Numbered from the stretch's first letter, positions 9,537-20,914 are shown. The stretch: 64,000 nucleotides of DNA from Tetracentron sinense (GCA_015143295.1 CM026557.1:32125965-32189964), one strand, 5' to 3'. Translations and numbers: made by a program. The notes: generated by a model from the sequence alone, not told the origin.

Positions 9537-10063
9537 TCTCTGAGAGATTTGGAAAGATTTGCTTGGTTTTGGAAGAAGGAAGGGTGCACGAGCAATGGAA
9601 TAGGAACTTTGGAGGGAAAGATTGGGTTTAAAAATGATCGGATTTGGGGGTTACTATTTGTATTCACGACTTAATTCGTCGCCGAAATGGGTTTTGTCCC
9701 TGAATTCGTCGCCGAAATTGAGTTAGGAACCCTAATGTTTTTAATTTTGGATTGACTTCATCGACGAAATGGATGACTCATCCAGGTTCGTCACCGAACT
9801 GAGTACAGAAAACATTCTATTTTCTATATTTCCCAAACATTCGTCGCCGAAATCACATTCTAGATTGAATTCGTCGCCGAATTCAGTTCTGAATATGAAA
9901 GATTGATTTCTCTTAAGTTTTGAACCTATTTTCCTTCAAGTCAAAGATTCATCAGTACATCTAAAATTATCATAATGTATTTAATTCAAACTATTAAACA
10001 ATCAAACAAGTTATCGGCATATCAAATTAAAGGTTTTAAATTGTTGATTGCTTTTAATCTTGA
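9537..10063 (-). promoter_or_regulatory. Intergenic region between pol and ORF3 of element C with palindrome cluster
   Basis: Six sites of the TTCGTCGCCGAA type lie at 9675-9686, 9705-9716, 9757-9768, 9787-9798, 9840-9851 and 9870-9881. In element orientation they stand 130-345 bp upstream of the ORF3 ATG. A weak TATA-like TTTTTAAACC follows near 9625-9635. This repeats the arrangement of the LTR promoter of the same element and suggests an internal promoter for ORF3. Confidence 0.5.
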
Positions 10064-11004
10064 TTAAGTTAGATCATTCAGACTAGTCATTCCCAATTCT
10101 CTTCTCAAAGCACTAAACCTATCAGACTGTAGAGGTTTGGTAAGAATATCAGTGAGCTGATTAATTGTATCCACAAATTCCAAGATAACATTCCCATTTT
10201 ACACATGATCTCTAATAAAATGATATCTTATTTCTATGTGTTTAGTTCTTGAGTGTTGAATGAAATTCTTAGTCATGAAAATTGTACTTGTATTATCACA
10301 CTTAATAGGAATTTTAGTATAGATAAGTTTAAAATCTTCTAGTTGTTGTTTCATGTAGAGAGTTTGAGCACAACAAAGTCTAGCTGCCATATACTCAGCC
10401 TCAGCAGTGGATAAGGCTACTGAATTTTGTTTCTTACTAAACTATAAAACAAAAGAATGTCCTAAAAAGTGACAAGTTCCACTAGTGCTTTTTCTATCTA
10501 CTTTGCATCCAGCAAAGTCTGTATTTGAATAACTTATTAGATCTAAGTTTGTGTCTTTTGGATACCATAAGCCTAAATTAATTGTTCCAAGTAAATATCT
10601 GAAAATTCCTTTTACAGCAGTTAAGTGAGATTCTTTTGGACAGGATTGGAATCTTGCACAAATGCAAACACTGAACATAATGTCAGGTCTACTTGCAGTG
10701 AGATATAACAAACTTCCAGTCATGCCTCTATAGAGTTTTTTATCAACACTTTTTTCTTTTTCATCCTTATCAAGTTTGGTTGATGGACTCATAGGAGTAT
10801 CCATTATTTTAGTATATTCCATTCCAAACTTCTTAAGTAGTTCTTTAGTATATTTAGCTTGATTAACAAATGTTCCTTGTTTGGTTTGTTTAATTTAGAG
10901 TCCTAAGAAGAATGTTAATTCACCCATTATGCTCATTTCAAATTCATTTTACATAGTTTTAGCAAACATTTTACAAAGAGATTCATTTGTTGATCCAAAT
11001 ATGA
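10064..11004 (-). pseudogene. Element C pol: 3' RT and RNase H
   Basis: This is the C-terminal part of the copia polyprotein, separated from the rest of RT by solo LTR S1. Recognisable parts are FGSTNES, KYTKELLKKFGM, SRPDIMFSVCICARFQ, YLLGTINLGLWYP, then RNase H with DRKSTSGTCHFLG, LSTAEAEYMAA and IQHSRTKHIEIRYHFIRD. It ends LNDLT at a stop at 10064-10066. RNase H would remove the RNA template after first-strand synthesis. Several stops interrupt the frame, for example near 10443 (FVL then stop) and near 10897. Confidence 0.85.
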
Positions 11005-11216
11005 TGTAGCATCCTGAACTTTTCTATATTTAATAAATAGCACTTTCGTGCCTAATTGGTCTTCCTCGTAGTCTAATTAATAAATAAGGGAGAAATCAGA
11101 AATTCTGAAATGTCAGAAATGTTCATTTTCGAAAGACGAACCTAACGCAAGTTGAATCGTTGAAATCGGACGAGCGAGTCAAAAGATATGGTCAAAACAG
11201 TCCAGACCTGCAGAGC

Positions 11217-11400
11217 ACTGATCGCTCGATCCAGTCAGCGATCGATCGGTCCAAAACCGATCGATTGGTAGCTATCGAACGGTCAAACATTTTGTATGGG
11301 AAAATTTTCTAGAGAGCAGAATTTTGACCGGTTGCTTGGTCAGAACACCGATTGCTCGGTAGGCAACCGATCGATCGGTTATAACCACCGATCGCTCGGT
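11217..11400. promoter_or_regulatory. ACCGATCGATCGGT cluster in S1
   Basis: Seven related sites occur in this stretch, including CGATCGATCGGT at 11239-11250, ACCGATTGCTCGGT at 11347-11360, ACCGATCGATCGGT at 11366-11379 and ACCGATCGCTCGGT at 11387-11400. Between them is a stretch, including GTATGGGAAAATTTTC, that is shared in the same relative orientation with S2 and S5. Confidence 0.6.
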
Positions 11401-12394
11401 CCCCGTGTTTTGCAGAAATTTTTGTAAGGGCATTTTCGTCTTTTGGGCTTTAAACCCTTACCCATAAAGGCTTGCTTGACCATTTGAACCCTCATTCACT
11501 ACACTTAGAACATTTAGAGAGAAAGGGAGGAGAAGAAGAGGGTTTTCACCTAGGGTTTCCATTGGAGAGGGAAATCAAAGGGTTTGACAACCCTAGATCA
11601 TCCCCAAACTTGGATTGCTTCAAGTTTAAGGCTCAAGCTCGTGGGAGATCTCGTTCTCAAGCTAGGACAGCATTCTTTAAGGTATTTCAAGAGGGTTTTC
11701 TTCCCCAAACCAAGTCTCCCTCAAGGAAAGGTTCCTCCTTTCAAGTTGGAGCTCAAATCAAGGTTCCTACCAAGATCAAACCTTGATCTAAGGTTAGTAC
11801 ATCCTACTAACTTTCCCTAGCAATAATCTAGGTTTTCTATTGTAAATAGTGATTATTTATATTATGCTTTCCTTCCCTATGCATTGTATTAACTCAACAA
11901 ATATAAACAAGATAAGGGAAATGGAATTGATGTGTGGATGGGAGATTGGATGTGGCGATTGGATGCCGAATGTGTGATGTATGATATGTGTGGGTTGTGA
12001 GTTGGAAATGGAGGATGGGCATTGTACAAATAACAAACTTACCCTTGTGTGATTGGAAGGAAAATATTTAATTAAAATAAGGAGATGAACTACTAAGGAA
12101 CAATGTATGTGATGTGTTTGACGAAATGCCTAAACTATGAAATAATGATTTAAATGAAGAAATGGAAAGGGGCCTTATGCATGTATTCTCATGAATGATG
12201 AATGGATTTAAATACCATGTTGATTACTCAAATTCTCATATACATATATTGTGAATTGAATGGTGATGTCATATCTCTCTTATTATCCTTATTCTATGAT
12301 TATTACGATTAACACGTACACGAGCACGCATGATAGCATGAACTGAGATTTCAAGAGCATGTGCATATAATAACCAACAAGAAAATATTGCATG

Positions 12395-12620
12395 TCAAGG
12401 AGGTTGGTAGCCCAGGGAGATACGGGTACTAGCCTCTGGCTCACAAGAAAACCCCTAAAACACATATTGTCAAGGAGGTTGGTAGCCTAGGGACATTCGG
12501 GTACTAGCCTCTGGCTCACAAGAAAACTAAGCAAGTAATAAAAATCACCTATTGTCAAGGAGGTTGGTAGCCCAGGGCAGCCCAGGGAGATTCGGGTGTT
12601 AGCCTCTGGCTCACAAGTTA
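12395..12620 (+). repeat. Tandem repeats in S1
   Basis: Three units of about 75 bp share TGTCAAGGAGGTTGGTAG, then CGGGTACTAGCC or CGGGTGTTAGCC, then CTCTGGCTCACAAG. The third unit carries a short internal duplication (CAGCCCAGGG). The position corresponds to the tandem arrays of the other gypsy LTRs. Confidence 0.7.
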
Positions 12621-12922
12621 CAAGATGCAAGTTTACAAGATGATGACAAGACATTCATGCATGCACGCATACATGATTTCTACAAGGCATACCGAGATAT
12701 GGAAACGGGTTTTCAAGCATGAGTTTTATCGGCCTTTTTGCATTCTTGCACGTACATCAAGATGATAATATTGCTCCATGGTTAATATTGTTTAATTCTA
12801 CAATTTTACTATTGCCTTGAAGTGATGATTGGTATTGTATTATTCTTTGCGTGTTTATTATTGTTATAGTTAGCTAGTAGCTTGTACTCGCTGAGTATTC
12901 CATGCTCAGCTGTACTTTCAAG

Positions 12923-13060
12923 TCGGTAGGTACTGAGGGAGCCCTAGACCCGGAGCCTTGGGTCGAGGAAGAGTACATAGAGGAGAGAGAGCCGTCTATT
13001 CCACTACAGTCTCAGGCTGACCGAGACCTCGACGTGTGGCCATACCTTGACTACTGTTGA
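12923..13060 (+). pseudogene. LTR micro-ORF in S1 (long form, start codon lost)
   Basis: The frame reads EPWVEEEYIEE, an insert rich in Ser/Gln, then DLDVWPYLDYC and a stop at 13058-13060. The in-frame ATG seen in other copies is replaced (TCAAGTCGG). It is a longer version of the micro-ORF at 5209-5331, with the C-terminal end WPYLDYC shared with S8 and similar to S6 (WAYLDYC). Confidence 0.45.
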
Positions 13061-13350
13061 GGGGAGAGTGCGAGGGGATTTTTGAGTAGTTGTGACATTT
13101 TGATAGGTGGGCCTGTCCACCTTAGACTTAGACATGTTTTGTATATATGTTAACTTGGAATACTCTTTTGGAAACCTTAGAAGAAAAGAAAAAGTTAGTT
13201 TACGCTTCCGCATTTATGTTAGCTTCTGCGCTCTGATTTTCATTGTTTTAGTACTGTAATTATCTTGTTCATTACAAGATAGTTTGGTAGGTACGTATAG
13301 TCACGCCTAACGTATCCCTAAACTCCTAGGGGGTATTTTGGGGCGCGACA

Positions 13351-13868
13351 TATGATACCATCTACATAGATCTGAATTATTAGCATATCATCATCTTTGG
13401 TCATTATGAATAGAGTTGTATCAATTTTACCTCTTGAGAAACCATTTTCAATTAAGAAGCTACTTAGTCTATCATACCAAACTCTTGGAGCTTGCTTTAA
13501 TCCATATAAGACTTTACTTAGCTTAAATACATGATTAGGAAATTTATGATTTTCAAAGCAAGGTGGTTGATTTACATAAACTTCTTCATTGATATACCCA
13601 TTTAGAAATGCACTTTTTACATCCATTTGATATAGTTTAAACGCTTTATGACTAGCAAATGCAAGTAACATTCTTATAGCTTCTAGTCTAACAACCGAGG
13701 TAAATGTTTCATCATAGTCTATCCCCTCTTCTTGGTTGTAACTTTGAGCTACTAGTCTAGCTTTATTTTTAACCACATTCTCATTTTCGTCCTTTTTATT
13801 TCTGAAGACCCATTTTGTTCCAATTATAGATTTGTCATTTGGTCTAAGTTCTAGATCCCAAACTTGAT
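13351..13868 (-). pseudogene. Element C pol: 5' part of reverse transcriptase
   Basis: The fragment shows KARLVAQSYNQEEGIDYDETF, MDVKSAFLNGYINEEVYV, LKQAPRVWYDRL and IQIYVDG. These are hallmark blocks of the copia RVT_2 reverse transcriptase, which copies the element RNA into DNA. The catalytic YVDD box reads YVDG (13357-13368), so the second metal-binding Asp is lost. The upstream part of RT (about 13777-13868) is in another frame. The reading is cut directly after the box by the insertion of S1. Confidence 0.85.
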
Positions 13869-15533
13869 TCTATCAAATTGATTTAATTCTTCTTACATTG
13901 CAATGCCCCAAGACTCATCTTCAATAGCTTCTAGAGAATTTTTAGGTTCAATTTGACTTAGGAATGCAAGGTTCATTAGATTTCTTCTTGTTCTAACCCC
14001 TTGTTCCATATTACCAAGTATTAGATCCTTAGGATGATCTTTTATTAATTTCCAAGCTTTAGGAAGTTGATAAGATTCTTCATCTTCATTTACTTCTTTG
14101 TTATCTATTTTAATGGGTTTATCACTTGATTCTTCTTTTTCTTGATTATTCTTATTTTCTATATTGATTTCTAAGTTGGATAGCTCTTTTGGAAGATTTT
14201 CAGCTTCATCATCAATATTAGTATTGATTTTGTTAAATGGATTTAATTCATCAAAAACTACATGAATTGATTCTTCAATAATTAATGATTTCTTATTAAA
14301 CACTCTGTAAGCTTTGCTATTTGTAGAATATCCTAGGAAAATTCCTTCAACGGAGTTAGCATCAAATTTCTTAAGATGTTGTTTATTATTAAGTATAAAG
14401 CATTTATATCCAAACACCTTAAAATAACTTATATTGGGAATTCTTCCATTCCAAAGCTCATAGGGAATTTTATTTAACTTGTTCCTTATAACAACTCTAT
14501 TAATTACATAACATAAAGTGTTAATGGCTTCAGCCCAAAAATAATTAGGTAATTTATTTTCATTTAGCATTGTTCTTGCCATTTCTTGAAGAGATCTATT
14601 CTTTCTCTCTACTACACCATTTTATTGTGGAGTTCTAGGTGCTGAAAAATTATGATTAAAACCATTTTCATCATAAAATGATTCAAGTTCTTTATTTTTA
14701 AATTCTCATCCTCTATCACTTCTTATGTTGTTAATAGAATAACATTTTTTCATTTTGAACTCTTTTACAAAACTTTTTAAATAGAGAAGGTGCTTCATTT
14801 TTATGAGAAAGAAATAGGTACCATGAGTATCTTGAAAAATCATTTACTATAACAAAAGCATAAGTTTTTCCAGCTAGGCTAGCTACTTCATTTGGACCAA
14901 AAAGATCCATATGCAAAAGTTCTAAAGGCCTAGTGGTAGAAATCATTTTCTTGGGTTGAAATGAAGATTTTATTTGTTTTCCAAGTTGAAAAGCATCACA
15001 GATTTTATCTTTGATAAATTTAGTTTTAGGTAATCCTTTAACTAATTCATTTTTAGAGAGTTTAGACAAAAGATCCATACTAGCATGTCCTAGTCTCCTA
15101 TGCCATAGCCAACTTGCTTCATCTACGGCAGAAAAGCATACCATGTTTTGAGATTTTAGTTCATCAAACTCTAAGGTATAAACATTGTCATTCCTATGTG
15201 CTACAAACAAAGTATTTAGATTATCTTTATCCTTAATCATGCAAATATTCGATTTAAATGACACTTTCAATCCCTTATCACAGAGTTGGCTAATACTGAT
15301 GAGATTATGTTTGAGACCATCAACAATTAGTACATTCTCAATAAAAACAGATTTATTCTTACCAATGTTACCCATGCCGATGATCTTCCCTTTAGCATTG
15401 TCTCCAAATGTCACATGACCGCCATCCTTTGGAGTGAATGATGCAAATAGTTCCTTGTTCCCGGTCATATGTCTTGAGCATCCACTGTCCAAGAACCATG
15501 TTGTCTTGGAAGTTCTTGATTTAAAGCATACCT
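13869..15533 (-). pseudogene. Element C pol: protease motif and integrase
   Basis: The segment begins with the copia aspartic protease motif WFLDSGCSRHMTG (about 15498-15460). GAG-pre-integrase (SWLWHRRLGHAS) and the integrase core follow: LLHMDLFGP (first Asp), RSDRG (second Asp) and VVERKNRSLQEM (catalytic Glu), then GYKCFILNNK and EGIFLGYSTNSKAYRVFN. The protease would process the polyprotein; integrase inserts the cDNA. A frameshift at about 14745 and two stops near 14705 and 14623 break the core, and an acidic linker leads to RT. Expected zinc-binding CxxC residues read CDAFQLGKQ, so one Cys is lost. Confidence 0.85.
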
Positions 15534-15544
15534 ACACATCCAAT

Positions 15545-17250
15545 TCAAGTAACTCCAATATACATTCCCCCCAACACCCAAACAGTTTTGGATGGTACCC
15601 AAAGTGATCTGGGTTTTGGTTTGGGATGATTAGTTTCCTTGGGAACCCATATCATTCTTGGTCTTTTATGGTTGGTTTTTGAGATAGAAAATGTTTCTTT
15701 TGGAACCCAAACTTTAGTAATTATTTTGCCATTATAAAATGCAATGGATGGTGGAGTTTGGTTACTACTTACTTTTGTAAAGAAGTTTTGATAATCTTTT
15801 TGTTTAGAAAAAGTATTATAACCTAGTCCAGGTTTGTTAAAAACACATCTTTGCTGTCCTAGAAGTCTCTCTAGATTCTTTTGACCATTTGTGAATGTGA
15901 GGACGGTATTGGTTAAGTCCTTGACTTTAGCATTTAGCTCATCACATTCACAAGGTGAGTTATGAGGAACATTTTGAATATCATTAAGTTTCTTACTTAA
16001 TTCCTCATTCTCAATAGCCAACACACTCTTTTCTTTTTGCAAAGTCTCACATGATTGTGTAAGAGTGTAGATTTCCTTTTTAAAAGATTTATTTAATTTA
16101 GCTATTCTACCAAATTCAGTATAAAGTTCATCAAATGTTTCTCGTATTTCTTCGTATGAGAGAGAATCATTTGGGGAAGAAGTTACCTCATCCTCATTTG
16201 CCATGAGGCACAACTTTTCCACTTCTTCATCACTTGAGTCTTCTGACTTGCTTCCCTCTGAGTCATCCCAAGCTGCCATCATAGCCTTTTTCTTGTGCTT
16301 TTGGCTCTTTTTGAGTTGAGGGCAGTCAGTCCTTATGTGGCCTGGCTTCTTGCATTCATAACACGTGAGAGATTCCTTCTTGCTAGCTTCAGCTTTGTTC
16401 ACTTCTTTTGAAAACTCCTTCTTGTATGGTCTCTTTTTGAAGTTCTTCTTATGCTTGAGGAACCTTTTGAACCTTCTTGCCATCAAGGCTATGTCTTCAT
16501 CATCACTGCTGGTTTCCGCATCACTATTTTCAACTTGAGTAGACTTGAGGGCCAGCCCTTTCTTGGTTCTAGGTTCATCAGGCATTTGATCCTTCATTAT
16601 GACTTCATGAGTCATAAGAGATCCCAACAGTTCATCCATAGGCAGTTTGGTGAGGTCCTTAGCTTCTTGGATTGCTGTCACTTTTGGAGTCCATTCCTTG
16701 GGCAATGATCTTAAAGTCTTTCTCACATTTTCTGCATTAGAATATACTTTTTCCAGAGATTTAAAACCATTTAAAATGTTAGTAAATCTGGTAAACATAT
16801 CACTGATAGATTCTTCTTTTTCCATTTTGAATAACTCATACTTGTGAACAAGCATGCTAATCTTTTCTTCTTTAACCTGATTAGTTCCTTCATAGGTGAC
16901 TTTCAGTTTATCCCATATTTCTTTAGCAGAGTCACATCCGGAGATTCTGTTAAATTCTTGGGGACTTAAAGCACAGTAGAGGTTGCTAATAGCTTTAGCA
17001 TTGATTTGAATGAGCTTAATGTCAGCTTCATTCCATTCTTCCTCTACCTTGGGGATTCTAACATCATCCACGGTCTTTGTGGGAAGATGAGAGCCATTGA
17101 CTATTACTCTCCAATATTCATAATCTAGAGCTTGGATGCAATACATCATCCTAGTTTTCCAATAATTATAAGTTTCGCCATTAAACAATGGTGGTCTGGT
17201 GGTGGACTGTCCTTCTCCTAGGCTTGTTGCAAAAATATTGTTTGCTATAA
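15545..17250 (-). CDS. Element C gag (UBN2, one zinc knuckle), almost intact
   Basis: An open frame of 547 codons from M at 17188 to 15545; homology continues upstream to about 17250 (SLGEGQSTTRPPLFNGE), where the true start may have been lost. Domains in order: FNGETYNYWKTRM and the UBN2 core (residues 1-190: EFNRISGCDSAKEIWDKL, PKEWTPKVTAIQEA), a basic region, the CCHC knuckle CYECKKPGHIRTDC (about residues 270-283), an acidic stretch AAWDDSEGSKSED, a Leu/Lys/Glu-rich coiled-coil-like region (residues 345-440) and a C-terminal part with repeated IWVPKET-like motifs. It would form the particle. Protease and pol follow in another frame at about 15533. Confidence 0.88.
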
Positions 17251-17294
17251 TAAAATCGATTACTCAGATTGTTTAGATCTATATAGAGAATTAG

Positions 17295-17306
17295 GCTTTG
17301 ATACCA
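17295..17306 (-). other. Primer binding site of element C
   Basis: On the - strand TGGTATCAAAGC starts two bases inside the 5' LTR edge. It differs by one base from TGGTATCAGAGC, the usual site for the 3' end of plant initiator tRNA-Met. Confidence 0.8.
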
Positions 17307-17308
17307 AA

Positions 17309-18803
17309 TGTTGGCCAGGAAATGACCCTAAAGGGAGGGTGAATAGGGTCTATAGCAGATTAAAAAATTTGAACTACAAGTTCAAAAAGCGGAATAAAAT
17401 ATACAACAATTTAAGACAATAGAATATTAAAAGAAGGAGAGAAGAGATAAGGAGAGTGCAAACTCAAGATTTGTTTACGAGGTTCAGCAAACCAGCGTAC
17501 TCCCCGCCTCAGCTTCCAGCTAGAGGATTCACCACCATTCCTTAATCGCACTGGCTCCTTCACAGGTGGAGTCCAAACCCTTACAATCTCTTTTACAGGT
17601 CGAGATAATACCTCACAATCTCTCATTTAGGCCGAGCTGAAACCTCTCAAGAGTACAACCCTCTCTTGATATAACTGAAGCAACAACTTCAGTGCAAGAA
17701 TCCTGGATTCTTGACTAATCTCAATAAATAAATTTTGGATTGAAGATCCGAATTGAAAGCTCCTTAAAATGAGTTGGATAAGAGTGAAATACAAACTCTA
17801 ATAAAGTTTCTCAAAGGAAATGAGAATTGAATGAGCTCAAAAGAGATTTTTGGGGATTTTCTAAGTGTGAGAGAGTGAGTGAAAATCAATAGTAGTGAAT
17901 GAGGGATCAATAGAAGTTTTTGCTGTGATCAAGAGTTATTATTTGTTCATAAATGAACTCTTTTTATAGAATTTTATCCAATAGTACCGTTGGGGAAGCA
18001 TTAAATGCTTTTAGGTCTGTTGCAAACTAGCCGTTACAAAAAAAATTTTGTTTCAAAATTGAGTTCATTGACAAAGTGGAGTTCCCACTTGAGTTCGTCG
18101 CTAAATTCAAAAGACAGAATTGGATTCTAAAAAATCTTGTAATGACTTCGTCGCCAAATTTTAACCCAACCAAAGATTTCGTCGCCGAAATCAAGAGGCA
18201 GAGCTGAATTAAGAAAATTCTGTCATGACTTTGTCGCTGAATTCAATCTACCCAGAGAATTCGTCGATGAATTCAGAGTAAAAATCCTGAATTCAGTCTT
18301 GGATCAGACCAAAGGGATGTGATTGATTTTCTAGGTCAATTAGCTATGCTCTTATCATGATATACTGATTAATTAGAGCTTTAGAATGATTTTCAAAAGG
18401 TATCCTAGGCTCCTATGGTCAATCTATGATTCTTGAGCTTATTTACTTCACCTTTCTTTTGAGGACTTTTTACATAAGACCTATACACTCTCAAAATAAA
18501 CAATACATTCAAAATGTTGAGAGATGATCTTGGCTTGACTTGGGTCTTGTGATTTAGCCTTTTATCTTCAATGGACCCGACTTGGACTATGGTCTTGTCT
18601 TGAATCTTCATCTTGTATACAATGTGTTGAACTTCTTCTTGGATAATTTCCATCCTTTTTCATGGTTGGAATGCTATCAAATGGTGTATTCTGAAATGTT
18701 CAAGCACTTAAATAAAATTATTAGTACCAAATATTTTCATTTCATTATTATGTTATTATCAAAATTATTAGGGGTACTAATGGTTGTAACCCTGAGGCTA
18801 ACA
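17309..18803 (-). repeat. 5' LTR of element C (right on the + strand)
   Basis: 1495 bp, starting TGTTAGCCTCAGGG in element orientation. The palindrome cluster (18271 down to 18064, six sites) is followed by a TATA box TATAAAAA at 17968-17961 and a leader of about 650 bp. It is 87 bp longer than its partner, mainly because of an extra segment carrying two palindrome sites (about 18160-18240). Confidence 0.9.
18064..18271. promoter_or_regulatory. TTCGTCGCCGAA cluster in C 5' LTR
   Basis: Six sites occur at 18064, 18094, 18147, 18178, 18230 and 18260, of which 18178-18189 is a perfect TTCGTCGCCGAA and the others have one to three changes. In element orientation the cluster ends about 100 bp before the TATA box. 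Confidence 0.6.
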
Positions 18804-18813
18804 ACGACAAAAA

Positions 18814-18825
18814 TGGTATCAGAGC
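18814..18825 (+). other. Primer binding site of element B
   Basis: TGGTATCAGAGC matches the usual initiator tRNA-Met site and lies 4 bp after the last LTR base (18809). Element C separates it from the rest of the 5' LTR. Confidence 0.88.
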
Positions 18826-19161
18826 TTAGGCTTTAGGTCTTTAGGGTCACTTAGAATCTGGTACCACAGCTTGACAAGAGCATATGTCAGGAAGCAAGTT
18901 AGGAATGAAGTAAGTCGGAAGCGAGTCATGTTCCAAGTGTAAGACTAAACCTTAGTCTTAGTCTATAATGGTTGGATTTAACCAAGGGCAAGTCTAGAAA
19001 TGCTAGAACACTAAGTCTATTATGCATACACCGATGGTTATGATGCGATGTATATTAGTATTATACAAATAATACTACTTGAATTATTGTGAAGTGGAAC
19101 TGTAATAAATTGTGGTTCCAATTTAGACTCATGTGGTGCTATTGTTCACAGGACTTTGGTC

Positions 19162-20415
19162 ATGAAGCGGGGCACACGGGGTCGCGGACCACATACGAGA
19201 GCTTCTTCCTCTTCTCGAGATGAGGATTAGCAGCCGGACCTCTCTCAGGTTCTTGGCTCTATTGCAGAGACTCTGGCATTGCTAGCAGCCAGGCAGGCTA
19301 TTCCACCGCCTGCAGCACCTACCCCTCCTCCTGCTACTCCACCGCCAGTACATCGCACAGCTGGGGTTGAGGCATTTCGGAGAATGAGGCCTCCAGTATT
19401 CCATGGGAATGTGGACCCTCTTGCTTTAGAGGCTTGGATCCTCTAGTTGGAGAAGATCTTCGCGGTTCTCTCGCCCACTGAGGAGGAAAGAGTGGCATGG
19501 GATATTTTCATGCTAGAGGGTGAGGCCCACCACTGGTGGTTGTTCGCCTTGAGGACTCGGGAATTGACCAGGCAAGGTCAACCATGGACTTGGGACGAGT
19601 TCATGGATACCTTCTACAAGAAGTACTTCCTGGTTGGAGCTTGGGAAAAGAAAGAGAGGGAGTTCATCAACCTTGAGCAGGGTTCTATGTCGATGGCCCA
19701 ATATGAGGCCAAGTTCTCGGAGATGTCACGCTTCGCACCCCACATGATTGCCACCGAGGCGATGAAGGTGAGGAGGTTTGAGCAAGGGCTCAGAGACATC
19801 ATTATGGAGAAAGTATCGGCCTTCAGGTACGCCACTTATCCGAAAGTGGTGGACAAAGCCTTGTTGATCGAGACCAACTCGGAGGTCGTCTCGAGGAAGA
19901 GGGATTTAGCGAAAGGCCAATTCAGCAGCTCTGCACCGCCAGAGAAGAGGGCTCAACTTGCCCCGTATCAGTATGCGTGACCACACCACCATAGAGGCCA
20001 TCTTATGCTCCTCCATCTCCACGGCCGAACATGCCTCAGGCACCACGACCTCAGGCTCTTCCGGCCCCATAACACATCGCACCTCGGGCAGTGAGGTACG
20101 CTCTACCTACGTTCCCTTTGACATACACATATGAGGTCTATACCTCTTGCGGTCGAAGACATCAGACAGGAGATTTCCGGAAGGAATCAGGCATATGCTT
20201 CCACTGTGGTCGTTAGGACCACCTGATCAAGGATTGCCCGACGAGGCATTTTCCAGGCCAGTCCCAGGGGATTAGGCCCCCAGTACGCCCAACAGGATCA
20301 TATCAGGCGTCCTCCCAGCCTACATGGTCTGTACCTCTGCCTCGCCAGGCAAACCAGGGGTGAGTATTCACCTTGACAGAGGGAGACGCACTTGCATCGG
20401 ATGATGTAGTACAAG
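19162..20415 (+). pseudogene. Element B gag (retrotrans_gag type)
   Basis: ATG at 19162 starts MKRGTRGRG, a basic leader. A Pro/Ala-rich stretch and the retrotrans_gag core follow: GVEAFRRMRPPVFHGN, EAWIL..LEKIF, GEAHHWW, WDEFMDTFYKKYF, REFINLEQG and RRFEQGL. The longest open part is 19447-19980. Stops include TAG within DED-QPDLSQ, TAG at 19444-19446 (CAG or CAA in relatives, where E has LEKIF preceded by Q) and TGA at 19978. A CCHC knuckle CFHCGR.DHLIKDC (about 20196-20240) carries an internal TAG. The frame ends at a splice-donor-like site, as in element E. Confidence 0.88.
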
Positions 20416-20568
20416 GTACGCATTTAGAGTTTATTCATTTATCCATGATTGTCTTATTATGCCTTATTCTTTGTGTATGTATACGACATGCTAATATATA
20501 TATATATATATATATATCTATATATATGATGTTGATGCATGGATTAACTTAGCTAGTTATAATTTCAG
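20416..20568 (+). other. Probable gag-protease intron of element B (153 bp)
   Basis: The sequence begins GTACGC and ends TTTCAG, is AT-rich, and contains a (TA)n run at 20493-20518. The gag frame before it and the protease frame after it join in phase if it is removed. If it is retained, translation from gag stops within it at the TGA of TATATGATG. Element E has an equivalent segment with the same phase at 47643-47835. Splicing is inferred, not shown. Confidence 0.6.
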
Positions 20569-20914
20569 GAACATTATTAGTCAATGAATGTTTGGCTCGA
20601 GTGTTGATTGACACCGGTTCTACTCATCCATTTGTCTCACCGAGTTTTTTCCAAGGCTTTTCTACAGAGCCTAGTCAACTGGAACCGGAGTTACTCATTT
20701 CGACTCCTCTCAACAAGACAGTGATAGCAGATAGCATTTTCAGAGGCAGTATAGTGCAAGTTGGAAGCCGCGAGTTGGCAGTTGAAGTAGCATGCTTTGA
20801 GAAGATGGTACTCTTCAAGCCGGTGGAAAGAAAGCCATTTCATTTTCGGGGGTTGAGAAGTAAAGATATCACCTGTTTTGTGACGTTGAGTTTAGCTGAA
20901 ATTACTCTGATCAA
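20569..20914 (+). pseudogene. Element B protease, damaged and interrupted
   Basis: The retroviral-type aspartic protease motif [16 protein letters not shown] is followed by STPLNKTVIAD and VGSRELAVEV. Compared with element E, about 26 codons are missing in frame after this point, including the conserved LGMDWL block. The reading resumes at CFEKMVLFKPV and FHFRGLRSKD. It is cut at 20914 by solo LTR S2. The enzyme would separate Gag and Pol products; loss of the central block argues against activity. Confidence 0.82.

Larger units (their letters stand above)
11005..13350 (+). repeat. S1: solo gypsy LTR inside the RT gene of element C
   Basis: It starts TGTAGCATCC and ends GGGGCGCGACA, with a perfect target duplication tatga at 11000-11004 and 13351-13355. 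No internal region remains, so it is a solo LTR left by recombination between two LTRs. It holds the palindrome cluster 11217-11400 (ACCGATCGATCGGT type), a leader with donor-like AAG/GTTAGTAC at 11793, three tandem repeats (12395-12620), the conserved hairpin (12891-12909) and the micro-ORF (about 12923-13060). It belongs to the same broad LTR group as S8. Confidence 0.92.
5614..18803 (-). mobile_element. Element C: SIRE/Maximus-like copia retrotransposon with ORF3
   Basis: The LTRs at 5614-7021 and 17309-18803 (TGTTGGCC..GGCTAACA on the + strand) bound a 13.2-kb element with a perfect target duplication acgac at 5609-5613 and 18804-18808. In element orientation (- strand) the order is LTR, tRNA-Met-like primer site, gag, protease/integrase/RT/RNase H, ORF3, polypurine tract, LTR. 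The extra ORF between pol and the 3' LTR and the AGGGGGAG tracts are typical of SIRE/Maximus copia elements. A solo gypsy LTR (S1) interrupts its RT gene. Frameshifts and stops make it inactive. Confidence 0.92.
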
